The notes beneath the pieces were generated by a model that saw nothing but the letters and a program-made list of their open reading frames with translations, was not told the origin of the DNA and searched no databases. Shown here in pieces: positions 16,971 to 24,930 of a DNA stretch of 64,000 bases (position 1 is its first letter; every line of letters starts with the position of its first letter). This stretch comes from Asaia bogorensis NBRC 16594 (GTDB taxonomy: Bacteria > Pseudomonadota > Alphaproteobacteria > Acetobacterales > Acetobacteraceae), in NCBI RefSeq assembly GCF_001547995.1, contig NZ_AP014690.1, forward strand, positions 2,601,001 through 2,665,000, read 5' to 3'. Both the position numbers and the translations under genes were made by a program.

Positions 16971-17954
16971 ATGAGCCTTTCAATCAACACCAATGCCTCG
17001 GCGATGGTCGCCGTTCAGACCCTGAACGCCACCCAGACGGCCCTGAGCAACGCTGAAAACACCATCTCGACCGGCCGCAAGGTCTCGAGCGCTGCCGACA
17101 ACGCCGCTGCCTACGGCATCGCGCAGCAGATGCAGGGCAACGTCTCTGGCCAGTCCGCTGTGAATGACGGCCTCTCCTTCGCCGCACAGACGGTCAGCTC
17201 GACCAGCACCGCCGTCAACCAGATCATCAGCGTGCTCAACAGCGTCCAGAACGCAGTGACCACCCTTGGCAACAACCAGGGCAGCCCGGCCGCTCTCGAC
17301 CAGATCGGCACGCAGATCACCGGCCTGCTCCAGCAGATCGATACCATCGCACGTAACGCAACCTTCAACGGCGTGAACCTGATCTCGGGCAGCACAAGCG
17401 ACGGCCTGGGGATCACGTCCAGCAACCTCAGCTACATCACCGGCCTTCAGGGCGACCAGACGACCGTCACAGGCTTCAACGCCGCCATCGCTTCCTACAT
17501 GGGCGGAAGCAGCGTCGCTGGCGCACCGGCCGTTTCCTCCTCGTTCTTCCAGAGCGGCATCGCCGGCACAAGCCTGACCGACGCACTGGGCCTCACCACG
17601 GGCAGCGGCACGAGCGGTGCAAACCCGACCACCAACGTGTTCGAGTCCACAGGTGGCGTACTCGGCGGCAACAAGAGCGTTTCCGACATGATCTCGCAGG
17701 TTCAGGCCGCCATCAAGGCCATGACCTTCGTGACCTCCACCCTGGGCGCAAACACCAACGTCATCAACAACATGAGCACCTACGGCTCAAGCATCTCCGA
17801 CAACCTCACCAACGGTATCGGCTCCCTGACCGACGCAGACATGTCCGCAGCCAGCGCCAAGCTGACCTCGCTTCAGACCAAGCAGTCCCTCGCCATCAAG
17901 TCGCTTACCATCGCCAACTCACAGTCACAGAACATCCTCTCTCTCTTCCAGTAA
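16971..17954 (+). CDS. Flagellin (copy 1)
   Basis: This is the structural subunit of the flagellar filament, 327 residues. The conserved N-terminal helix (SLSINTNASAMVAVQTLN, then ENTISTGRKVSSAADNAAAY) and C-terminal helix (QSLAIKSLTIANSQSQNILS) form the polymer core; a Ser/Thr/Gly-rich middle (about residues 145-230) would be the surface-exposed, potentially glycosylated part. ATG 16971 is supported by AGGAGA at 16959-16964; the open frame reaching back to 16620 is spurious. GCCCGATAT at 16937-16945 resembles a sigma-28 -10 element, but no matching -35 is seen. Confidence 0.95.
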   Translation: MSLSINTNASAMVAVQTLNATQTALSNAENTISTGRKVSSAADNAAAYGIAQQMQGNVSGQSAVNDGLSFAAQTVSSTSTAVNQIISVLNSVQNAVTTLGNNQGSPAALDQIGTQITGLLQQIDTIARNATFNGVNLISGSTSDGLGITSSNLSYITGLQGDQTTVTGFNAAIASYMGGSSVAGAPAVSSSFFQSGIAGTSLTDALGLTTGSGTSGANPTTNVFESTGGVLGGNKSVSDMISQVQAAIKAMTFVTSTLGANTNVINNMSTYGSSISDNLTNGIGSLTDADMSAASAKLTSLQTKQSLAIKSLTIANSQSQNILSLFQ

Positions 17955-17962
17955 AATAAAAA

Positions 17963-17992
17963 AGGCCCCTCGCCTCCAACGGCAAGGGGCCT
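17963..17992 (-). terminator. Hairpin with minus-strand T tract after flagellin copy 1
   Basis: AGGCCCCT (17963-17970) pairs with AGGGGCCT (17985-17992), with an inner GCC/GGC. The run of A on the plus strand at 17953-17963 becomes a T tract only on the minus strand. It is therefore an intrinsic terminator for the glycosyltransferase operon and, for flagellin mRNA, only a 3' stabilising hairpin. Confidence 0.75.
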
Positions 17993-18015
17993 GCCCTGAC
18001 GGCACATCTAAAAAA

Positions 18016-18744
18016 TCAACGTTGTGTCTGCACAGTGCTATTGGCCACATCGTTCTTGGCAAGAACGAGAGGTGGAAAAGCAACCCAGGCCTGCATCTTG
18101 TCGTAGCAAGCCGCCATCATATCATCGATGCCAGTATTTTCCTTGTTCTTCTCCAGACCAGGATAAAATGTCTGCATCGGCCGCAATGGCAGAACATGTG
18201 CCAGCATTTTGGAAATACCGCCGGGTGAGATGGAATAACCAATCAGCCCGTGAGCGCGCAGCAACCCAAACAGCAATGACTGCCCCGATTTTTTTCTGAA
18301 ATCCTCTTTGTATTTCAGAAGATTTTCGTGATCAAAGCGCGACGTGCAATAAAATCCTGTCTCCGCATTTCTAAATGTGAGGTGGGCATCTGTGTTGTAT
18401 CCCCACAACACTAGATCCCAATCTTCAGGCAGCGTGGCCAAGAGGTCAGTGCTTTTTTCATCGAAACTCTCGCTAATGATCGCATCATCTTCGAAAACTG
18501 TGCATCCCTGCCCTTCTTGCAGGGCGTTCGTCCATATCGTGAGATGAGACATGGCGCAGCCAAGCGCTCCAACGCTGTATTGCAAAGCGGGATCCAGGAT
18601 CTTCTGTGCAATAAGCACTGCGCGATCGAGCCTCAGACCGTCGATTGCCTCAAAAACCCGTACATCTGCGAAGGTAGGATTGTCGCGGCGAAAGGCCTCC
18701 AGTCGTTCAGGCGTGCGTGCGAGTGTGATAAGCCATTTGTTCAT
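18016..18744 (-). CDS. Family 25 glycosyltransferase (candidate flagellin modification)
   Basis: This is a LPS-type GT25 glycosyltransferase of 242 residues. The N-terminus WLITLARTPERLEAFRRDNP, the GALGCAMSHLTIW block, the acidic TVFEDDAI motif and LPEDWDLVLWG are characteristic. I start at the methionine of MNKWLITLAR (18744) because family similarity begins there; the open frame extends five codons further. It lies opposite to and between two identical flagellin genes, downstream of a larger glycosyltransferase fusion on the same strand. A role in decorating flagellin is inferred from position; LPS is the alternative. Confidence 0.8.
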   Translation of the reverse strand: MNKWLITLARTPERLEAFRRDNPTFADVRVFEAIDGLRLDRAVLIAQKILDPALQYSVGALGCAMSHLTIWTNALQEGQGCTVFEDDAIISESFDEKSTDLLATLPEDWDLVLWGYNTDAHLTFRNAETGFYCTSRFDHENLLKYKEDFRKKSGQSLLFGLLRAHGLIGYSISPGGISKMLAHVLPLRPMQTFYPGLEKNKENTGIDDMMAACYDKMQAWVAFPPLVLAKNDVANSTVQTQR

Positions 18745-18882
18745 ACGTTCCGTTTCCACACGCTCTCAATCTGATGAACAGAAACTTCTTGAATCACGAA
18801 AACATAACCGCGAGTCGGTGAAAGACGTGGGCCGCGAAAGCGCATCTCCACCTGCGGTGCCCGAAGTCAGCTCTATCGTTAT

Positions 18883-21210
18883 CTAGCCCGTTGCCGGACG
18901 ATAGCGCACGACCTCAGTAAGGCCCGGAGAACCCTTGATTATCAACCTAGCCAATGTTTCGGTTGTGAAGCCAAAAGGCGCAAGTGAAAAATCGAGGCGA
19001 CCACCTCGGATATGTTTGCCATCAACTTTGTCTTCGTTGATGACGGGATAGTCAGGCAGCATATAATTAACCAGAATTATTTCTCGGTATCGCGAGATAT
19101 TACTGATCGCCTTGATGATCGACTGATTTGAGAGATGTTGCAATACATCTTTCACGATAACCAAATCCCCGTCAGCAACGGGAACCTGCTCGACAAGATT
19201 GATTACGCCGAAATGCACATTCGTTAGATTGGAGTAAGTACGTTTATTTACAGCAATAACTTCGTACACAAGATCCATCGCGACGAACATTGTGTCCGGG
19301 CAACGCCGTGCGATTTCGGCCCCCACTCGGAAATCTCCACAGCCAATATCTAGCACTGTCCGGAATTTATTGCGTATAATATAGTGACATATAAAGTTTA
19401 TATAATCACTACATTTATCAGGATCTGACCCAACCCCCGAATATACTTTACCGGAACTTCCCCAATCATTGTTTCTGTAAATCTGCTGAAATACAGATTG
19501 CAATCCATGATCTCCCGTCGATACGAGAGGGAATGCAGCGCACCTATCGCGTAGCTCAGCAAGGTGTTCGATATGGCCCTTGCTAAGAATCGCACGGCAG
19601 GCGAGCGAATAGGTATCAAACCGCGACCAGATATTGGCTTCGTCTATTTCTTTGAGGACTGGCCACGACATACTTTCCCACAGATGGAAAACGTATGCGT
19701 CCGGAAAAGCGACAGCCTGCTCGAAAAGCGAGGAAAGCCCTGCTCGGTCCCAGGAAGGTACAAAGAAAGCTTCCGGAGCAAGAATGGCCCCCAGACCAGG
19801 TCGCGCTGCATTCAGAAGGTGGGGCATCTTTGTCGAAGAATGCGCCCAGTACCGGGAGTCGAAATGCTTGTAGCTGTCCCACCATGCAGCCATGAACGGG
19901 GCGTCTGGTGGGGAGAGTATAACTGAATTGCCCAGACTTTCGGCTTCCACCCTTGGATCTGTTGAGATGAGCTCGCGAGCCATAACAGTTTGCGTCGCGG
20001 AGAAGAGGGGTTCCAGACTTTTGAGGGTGATCGTATCCAGGTCGAGATAAATTCCACCGTATGCCCGCAAGACACTCATTCTGATGATATCTGACTGATG
20101 AGCAGGATGCATGACCGGATTACCAAAAATACGCTGCGGCGCAGGTACGATCACAATATCCGCTATATGCTTTACTGCCTCCCAATAGGGCCCTTCACGT
20201 TCGGCGATGCACCAGAGGACAATCCTGAACCCCGGATGATGAGTCGCTGCGGAAAGCACAGCCATATAATGACTGAAGCCGAAAGGCCTGATACCAGGCG
20301 GCTTTTTCTCGGAGAAGTAATTCACGTCATCAAAGACGACTTTTTCAGGGGTGGTCTCGACAAAATGAATGAGCTTGGGAAAAGCTTCAGCTTCATTCGA
20401 ACAGATAGGACGACATGCACTTTTGCTCAGGCAATCATCGAAAAGCTGCCTGACATTGATATACGCATAGTCAAATGACTCATCGACAGCTCCAACAGAC
20501 TTGAAAACGTCTTCTGGTAGCCGGCCAACAACCAGCGGGGGGAATGAGACATGCGCAGCCATAGCACCATGTTCGATCAAACTCGAAAAGAGGGTGCTAA
20601 GAGAGACGCCCCTCATCTCGCGCCCCGCCAGCTTGCTTCTGTAGCTATATTCTCGGATTGGCAGCGAATTCATCAGGATCGATGCGCCACGTGGCGAAAC
20701 CGTATATCCGGACATTCCCTCGATCGCGCTCAGTTTCAAGAGCAACGCAGGGGTTTTACGCTCTCCCAGAGGACCTGTAGGGCCGGTTGATGGATGGTCG
20801 TCACATTTGAGGATACAGTCACCCATCTGACTGGGCATTTTGACAATCATCAGGCCGTTGTAATCAACGCCCCAAACAATCAGGTCCCAATCCTCGGGAA
20901 GCGTCTGCAAGAGCGCGTTCGCCAGTTCCTCAAAATTATCTGGTATCGATGATTTATCGCTGAAGATTGTGCGCGGCACACCGTCAGCAACACACTGACT
21001 CCACTGAATGACATGGGAAAAGATTTCGGCCACCTGATCGTCCGACGCCCGGATATTAACATCCAGAAGGCCGTTCTCCACCATATAACTGCGATCGAGT
21101 GCGAGCACGTCAAATGACGGTACCACTTCCAGATTGTCAGCCGCAGGATTTCTTTTTCTGAACTTTCTCAGTGTTTCAGCATCTGCTTTGGAGATCACGC
21201 GAAGAACCAT
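18883..21210 (-). CDS. Three-domain GT25-like / DxD glycosyltransferase / SAM methyltransferase fusion
   Basis: This 775-residue fusion has three parts. Residues 1-240 align along their length with the neighbouring GT25 protein (shared LPEDWDL and GYTVSPRG-type blocks), but the catalytic EDD is replaced by SDK (TIFSDKSS), so this part is probably inactive or only structural. Residues 280-560 form a sugar transferase with a DxD motif in YGGIYLDLDTI (DLD at 390-392). Residues 575-775 are a class I methyltransferase with VLDIGCGD (619-626). I start at MVLRVIS (21210) from the paralogy; the open frame continues to 21348. The likely job is building and methylating a flagellin glycan, which is inference. 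Confidence 0.8.
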   Translation of the reverse strand: MVLRVISKADAETLRKFRKRNPAADNLEVVPSFDVLALDRSYMVENGLLDVNIRASDDQVAEIFSHVIQWSQCVADGVPRTIFSDKSSIPDNFEELANALLQTLPEDWDLIVWGVDYNGLMIVKMPSQMGDCILKCDDHPSTGPTGPLGERKTPALLLKLSAIEGMSGYTVSPRGASILMNSLPIREYSYRSKLAGREMRGVSLSTLFSSLIEHGAMAAHVSFPPLVVGRLPEDVFKSVGAVDESFDYAYINVRQLFDDCLSKSACRPICSNEAEAFPKLIHFVETTPEKVVFDDVNYFSEKKPPGIRPFGFSHYMAVLSAATHHPGFRIVLWCIAEREGPYWEAVKHIADIVIVPAPQRIFGNPVMHPAHQSDIIRMSVLRAYGGIYLDLDTITLKSLEPLFSATQTVMARELISTDPRVEAESLGNSVILSPPDAPFMAAWWDSYKHFDSRYWAHSSTKMPHLLNAARPGLGAILAPEAFFVPSWDRAGLSSLFEQAVAFPDAYVFHLWESMSWPVLKEIDEANIWSRFDTYSLACRAILSKGHIEHLAELRDRCAAFPLVSTGDHGLQSVFQQIYRNNDWGSSGKVYSGVGSDPDKCSDYINFICHYIIRNKFRTVLDIGCGDFRVGAEIARRCPDTMFVAMDLVYEVIAVNKRTYSNLTNVHFGVINLVEQVPVADGDLVIVKDVLQHLSNQSIIKAISNISRYREIILVNYMLPDYPVINEDKVDGKHIRGGRLDFSLAPFGFTTETLARLIIKGSPGLTEVVRYRPATG

Positions 21211-21549
21211 CGTCCTGCTTCCGTATCGACTCGTACTGTGAAAGTGCTGTCTGGCCATTGCCACATGGATCTCAAGACAGTCGGATTTGTCTTTGTATGA
21301 CCGAGGATCACAGCCGAGACAACACTCCTCCACTCGAGCGCGCGCCATGTCTTGATGTTGGTTTCCCCTGAGATCGTTAATGAGACGTATCGGTCATCGC
21401 TGTTTGCTGTATCGTTTGTGGTCTGATCAAGCGTGATGGCTGTACGGGTATCATCTGGGTTCTTCCATTCTGGTAATCTTCTCTTATCCATTTCGGGTTT
21501 TATGATGCTTGCGTGGCCCGATATCTGGGCGAGCACCAGGAGAAATTCG
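21211..21549 (-). other. 5' region of flagellin copy 2 with minus-strand coding-like remnant
   Basis: Between the fusion gene and the second flagellin the minus strand holds an open frame of 125 codons (21195-21572) containing DDRYVSLTISGETN and KTWRALEWRSVVSAVILG. It corresponds in position to the remnant upstream of the first flagellin and shares the repeat-encoded stretch RRLPEWKNPDDTRTAITLD. I do not recognise it. It overlaps the flagellin leader, so expression is doubtful. Confidence 0.25.
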
Positions 21550-22533
21550 ATGAGCCTTTCAATCAACACCAATGCCTCGGCGATGGTCGCCGTTCAGACC
21601 CTGAACGCCACCCAGACGGCCCTGAGCAACGCTGAAAACACCATCTCGACCGGCCGCAAGGTCTCGAGCGCTGCCGACAACGCCGCTGCCTACGGCATCG
21701 CGCAGCAGATGCAGGGCAACGTCTCTGGCCAGTCCGCTGTGAATGACGGCCTCTCCTTCGCCGCACAGACGGTCAGCTCGACCAGCACCGCCGTCAACCA
21801 GATCATCAGCGTGCTCAACAGCGTCCAGAACGCAGTGACCACCCTTGGCAACAACCAGGGCAGCCCGGCCGCTCTCGACCAGATCGGCACGCAGATCACC
21901 GGCCTGCTCCAGCAGATCGATACCATCGCACGTAACGCAACCTTCAACGGCGTGAACCTGATCTCGGGCAGCACAAGCGACGGCCTGGGGATCACGTCCA
22001 GCAACCTCAGCTACATCACCGGCCTTCAGGGCGACCAGACGACCGTCACAGGCTTCAACGCCGCCATCGCTTCCTACATGGGCGGAAGCAGCGTCGCTGG
22101 CGCACCGGCCGTTTCCTCCTCGTTCTTCCAGAGCGGCATCGCCGGCACAAGCCTGACCGACGCACTGGGCCTCACCACGGGCAGCGGCACGAGCGGTGCA
22201 AACCCGACCACCAACGTGTTCGAGTCCACAGGTGGCGTACTCGGCGGCAACAAGAGCGTTTCCGACATGATCTCGCAGGTTCAGGCCGCCATCAAGGCCA
22301 TGACCTTCGTGACCTCCACCCTGGGCGCAAACACCAACGTCATCAACAACATGAGCACCTACGGCTCAAGCATCTCCGACAACCTCACCAACGGTATCGG
22401 CTCCCTGACCGACGCAGACATGTCCGCAGCCAGCGCCAAGCTGACCTCGCTTCAGACCAAGCAGTCCCTCGCCATCAAGTCGCTTACCATCGCCAACTCA
22501 CAGTCACAGAACATCCTCTCTCTCTTCCAGTAA
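21550..22533 (+). CDS. Flagellin (copy 2, identical protein to copy 1)
   Basis: This second flagellin gene encodes the same 327 residues as the one at 16971. It shares the same 118-base leader including AGGAGA and the promoter-like GCCCGATAT, now at 21516-21524. The frame open from 21433 is an upstream extension without its own ribosome site. Complete identity suggests either a recent duplication or continuing gene conversion, while upstream bases have already diverged. Confidence 0.95.
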   Translation: MSLSINTNASAMVAVQTLNATQTALSNAENTISTGRKVSSAADNAAAYGIAQQMQGNVSGQSAVNDGLSFAAQTVSSTSTAVNQIISVLNSVQNAVTTLGNNQGSPAALDQIGTQITGLLQQIDTIARNATFNGVNLISGSTSDGLGITSSNLSYITGLQGDQTTVTGFNAAIASYMGGSSVAGAPAVSSSFFQSGIAGTSLTDALGLTTGSGTSGANPTTNVFESTGGVLGGNKSVSDMISQVQAAIKAMTFVTSTLGANTNVINNMSTYGSSISDNLTNGIGSLTDADMSAASAKLTSLQTKQSLAIKSLTIANSQSQNILSLFQ

Positions 22534-22541
22534 AATAAAAA

Positions 22542-22571
22542 AGGCCCCTCGCCTCCAACGGCAAGGGGCCT
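22542..22571 (-). terminator. Hairpin with minus-strand T tract after flagellin copy 2
   Basis: This is the same hairpin as at 17963-17992. Here the minus-strand gene it would terminate is the secreted protein ending at 22597. Confidence 0.7.
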
Positions 22572-22596
22572 GTTCATCCCATGGGTAGCTAGAGCC

Positions 22597-23280
22597 TTAC
22601 TCAACCGGACCGTTGAGTATACGCGCCGCCACGATGACCGAACCCCCTTCGGTTTCAGCGCCGGTCCGGAACATCCTCCATTTTCCAAGAGAAAAAACCC
22701 ACGTGCCGGTAAAACTGGCCACTTGGGCATGTGGTTTACAAACGCCATCAGGTTGTGATTCCTCCTGCCTGTTGCACTGCATGGCATCGGATTCCGTCAA
22801 CGGAATATAGACGTTGGTATTGAGCTGCGCAGTACGGCCGTGAATCTGAATTGATCCGTCTATCCCGCTTTTCTGTCCCTGTTGACCATTGTTCGAAACG
22901 TCGTCAGGCGTGCCGCGTGTTATGATATCTATATATTTTGTCTCGTTATCAGAACACACCTCGATTGAGGCCGATCCGATCACCCTGTTTTTTGCTTCCT
23001 GCCCGACATAATCGACAATTGCCTGCACCTCGGCGATCCGAACAACTCCAGAGGGACAACGTATGCTGTCTCCATTCCCGGGCAACACTGTACCAGCGTA
23101 AGCCGGAGCCGACATTCCTGTTAACCCCGTCGCCAGACACGGTACCGTAGCGCACAAGACCGCGCGCGCAGAGAGGAACAAGCCTCGCGGTGAAACCACT
23201 TTCATATCCTTCGTGAAGGTTCGTTCGATGGTTGGGCCACGATACCCGAAAAGTCGCACAGCTGAAGCATGACACGACAA
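22597..23280 (-). CDS. Secreted protein of unknown function
   Basis: I do not recognise this family. The longest frame has 227 residues; a signal peptide is evident (hydrophobic SARAVLCATVPCLATGLTG, cleavage likely after APAYA near residue 62), which favours starting at the internal MKVVSPRG methionine (23202). The mature part is beta-rich with four cysteines, a Gln/Gly-rich middle (NNGQQGQKSG) and a C-terminal block SFTGTWVFSLGKWRMFRTGAE. It lies between flagellin copy 2 and fliE on the opposite strand, so a surface or flagellum-related role is possible, not shown. Confidence 0.6.
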   Translation of the reverse strand: MSCHASAVRLFGYRGPTIERTFTKDMKVVSPRGLFLSARAVLCATVPCLATGLTGMSAPAYAGTVLPGNGDSIRCPSGVVRIAEVQAIVDYVGQEAKNRVIGSASIEVCSDNETKYIDIITRGTPDDVSNNGQQGQKSGIDGSIQIHGRTAQLNTNVYIPLTESDAMQCNRQEESQPDGVCKPHAQVASFTGTWVFSLGKWRMFRTGAETEGGSVIVAARILNGPVE

Positions 23281-23432
23281 ATTTCCTCAAAAAGCCCGAC
23301 GCCGGAAAAGTGATGTCACAGTGGGCGCACCGATAACGCTGCCGAAAGATATTGCTGTCATGATCGGTTCACGTTACGAACGACCTTGGCAACAATCTGC
23401 CCTCCCTGCGGCAGATGATTCGGTAGAGGCTC

Positions 23433-23768
23433 ATGATCAGCGACGTCACCACCCGTAGTTTCGACGCCATGAACGCGTATGGAGAAGTTCAGCGTAGCCT
23501 GCAATCCGCAACGGGCCCGGCCAAACAAGCTGACACCTCCAGCATTGGTACCGGAAGTTTTAGTGACGCACTCAGTGGTGCGCTGCAAGATGCGGTGCAT
23601 ACCGGAAAAGTTGCCGAAACCCAGACCGCGGCTGGTCTCTCAGGACATGGGGATATGACTGAGATCGCGACATCTGTCGCTGAGGCAAAATTGACGCTGC
23701 AGACCGTAACCGCAGTTCGTGATCGCTTTGTGCAAGCCTATCAAGATGTAATGAAAATGTCGATCTGA
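23433..23768 (+). CDS. fliE: Flagellar hook-basal body protein FliE
   Basis: FliE joins the MS ring to the rod. The 111-residue protein has the family's C-terminal helices: ATSVAEAKLTLQTVTAVRDRFVQAYQDVMKMSI. The N-terminal half is variable. It begins a compact fliE-Q-R-flhB run; fliQ starts 12 bases downstream. Confidence 0.88.
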   Translation: MISDVTTRSFDAMNAYGEVQRSLQSATGPAKQADTSSIGTGSFSDALSGALQDAVHTGKVAETQTAAGLSGHGDMTEIATSVAEAKLTLQTVTAVRDRFVQAYQDVMKMSI

Positions 23769-23780
23769 ACGCAGAACGGC

Positions 23781-24056
23781 ATGCAACATACGGTAGACAT
23801 TCATGAGATCCTGCAGGAATCCCTGTTCGTAGCGGTCAAGATGGGTGCCCCGTCGCTTCTCGCCTCGCTGGCAGCAGGCATCCTGATCTCGCTTTTCCAG
23901 GCAGTTACCCAGGTCAACGAAGCAACACTATCTTTTGTACCCAAATTTGTCGCTGCAATGCTTGCCCTTATGCTGACAAGCTCGTTTATTTACGCGACCC
24001 TGCATAATTATGCGATGCAGATTTTCGATCAGATGGTCATCGCTGGCGGATCATGA
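23781..24056 (+). CDS. fliQ: Flagellar export gate protein FliQ
   Basis: FliQ is a two-helix membrane subunit of the flagellar type III gate. The 91 residues contain both hydrophobic segments (about 18-40 and 55-78) and the hallmark LISLFQAVTQVNEATLSFVPK between them. Length and position before fliR are standard. Confidence 0.94.
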   Translation: MQHTVDIHEILQESLFVAVKMGAPSLLASLAAGILISLFQAVTQVNEATLSFVPKFVAAMLALMLTSSFIYATLHNYAMQIFDQMVIAGGS

Positions 24057-24109
24057 ACAGAGCAATGTCGACACGGCGGGCGTTGTTCGGAATAATGCGG
24101 AAAAGGTAG

Positions 24110-24895
24110 ATGTTGGCTCTTCCATCCCCCGATGTGGTAGCCGTCTATCTGATGATCCTGTGCCGTGTCAGTACACTTGTCATGGTAGCGCCAGGGCTGG
24201 GTGAGTCCACATCACCCATGACAGTGCGCGCAGGTATAGCTGTCACGATCTCTTTCCTGCTTGTCCCGCTGCTGGAGCCTGTGCTCACCCCCGTGGTGAC
24301 GCCAGCCCTCAAGAGCCCGGCTCTCCTGATCGTCATGATTGCTCAGGAATTGCTTATAGGAACTTTCATCGGATGGATGGCGCGACTGATCGCGATGTCA
24401 CTCATCATCGCTATGCAGTTCATTGCCACTTTCACGGGTCTGGCGAGTGTTTTACAACCCGACCCTGACTTGGGCGCCTCGAGCACCGCCATCAGTCATA
24501 TGGCCTCTTTCCTCATCCCGGTACTTTTTCTGACGACAGGATTGTATATCCTGCCCCTCGCCGCGCTCACAGGCTCTTACAAAGTGTTCTTGCCGGGCCA
24601 ATTCCCTTTTCTGAATGATATGGCGCAGGCTGCTGTCATGAGCGTATCATTGAGCTTCAGGCTTGGCCTCCAATACGCTGCTCCGTTCGTTCTTGTCGGC
24701 ACCCTGTGGCCTGCGCTTCTCGGCGTACTGAACCGACTAATGCCTGCTATTCAGGTTTACGGAATTGCCATGCCTGCCCAGCTTCTGGGCGGCGTATTCC
24801 TGATCGCTCTCCTGATTCAGGTCATCACTGGCGTCTGGCAGGAACGTATGCAGGAAACACTTCTTCAGCTTCCTGGCATCCATGCATTCCAATAA
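24110..24895 (+). CDS. fliR: Flagellar export gate protein FliR
   Basis: FliR is the single-copy polytopic subunit of the export gate. The 261 residues contain about six hydrophobic segments and family blocks such as RVSTLVMVAPGLGESTSP near the N-terminus and APFVLVGTLWPALLGVLNRLMPAIQ in the C-terminal half. It lies 53 bases after fliQ and 35 before flhB. Confidence 0.93.
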   Translation: MLALPSPDVVAVYLMILCRVSTLVMVAPGLGESTSPMTVRAGIAVTISFLLVPLLEPVLTPVVTPALKSPALLIVMIAQELLIGTFIGWMARLIAMSLIIAMQFIATFTGLASVLQPDPDLGASSTAISHMASFLIPVLFLTTGLYILPLAALTGSYKVFLPGQFPFLNDMAQAAVMSVSLSFRLGLQYAAPFVLVGTLWPALLGVLNRLMPAIQVYGIAMPAQLLGGVFLIALLIQVITGVWQERMQETLLQLPGIHAFQ

Positions 24896-24930
24896 CCTAG
24901 CCCACCCAACTCGTACTTCGCGCCCAGTCT

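Larger units (their letters stand above)
16853..17993 (+). repeat. 1.14-kb direct repeat, copy 1 (flagellin with 5' region and 3' hairpin)
   Basis: This segment recurs at 21432-22572 with an offset of 4579 bases. The flagellin protein and its out-of-frame shadow translations are identical in both copies, so the DNA is identical as far as I can compare. Identity covers 118 bases upstream of the gene and the 3' hairpin, and falls off upstream into a patchy similarity of about 30 bases. Confidence 0.95.
21432..22572 (+). repeat. 1.14-kb direct repeat, copy 2
   Basis: This is the partner of 16853-17993 in the same orientation. Together the copies flank 3.4 kb carrying only the two sugar-modification genes and the leader. 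RecA-dependent recombination between them would delete that segment and leave one flagellin gene. Confidence 0.95.
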
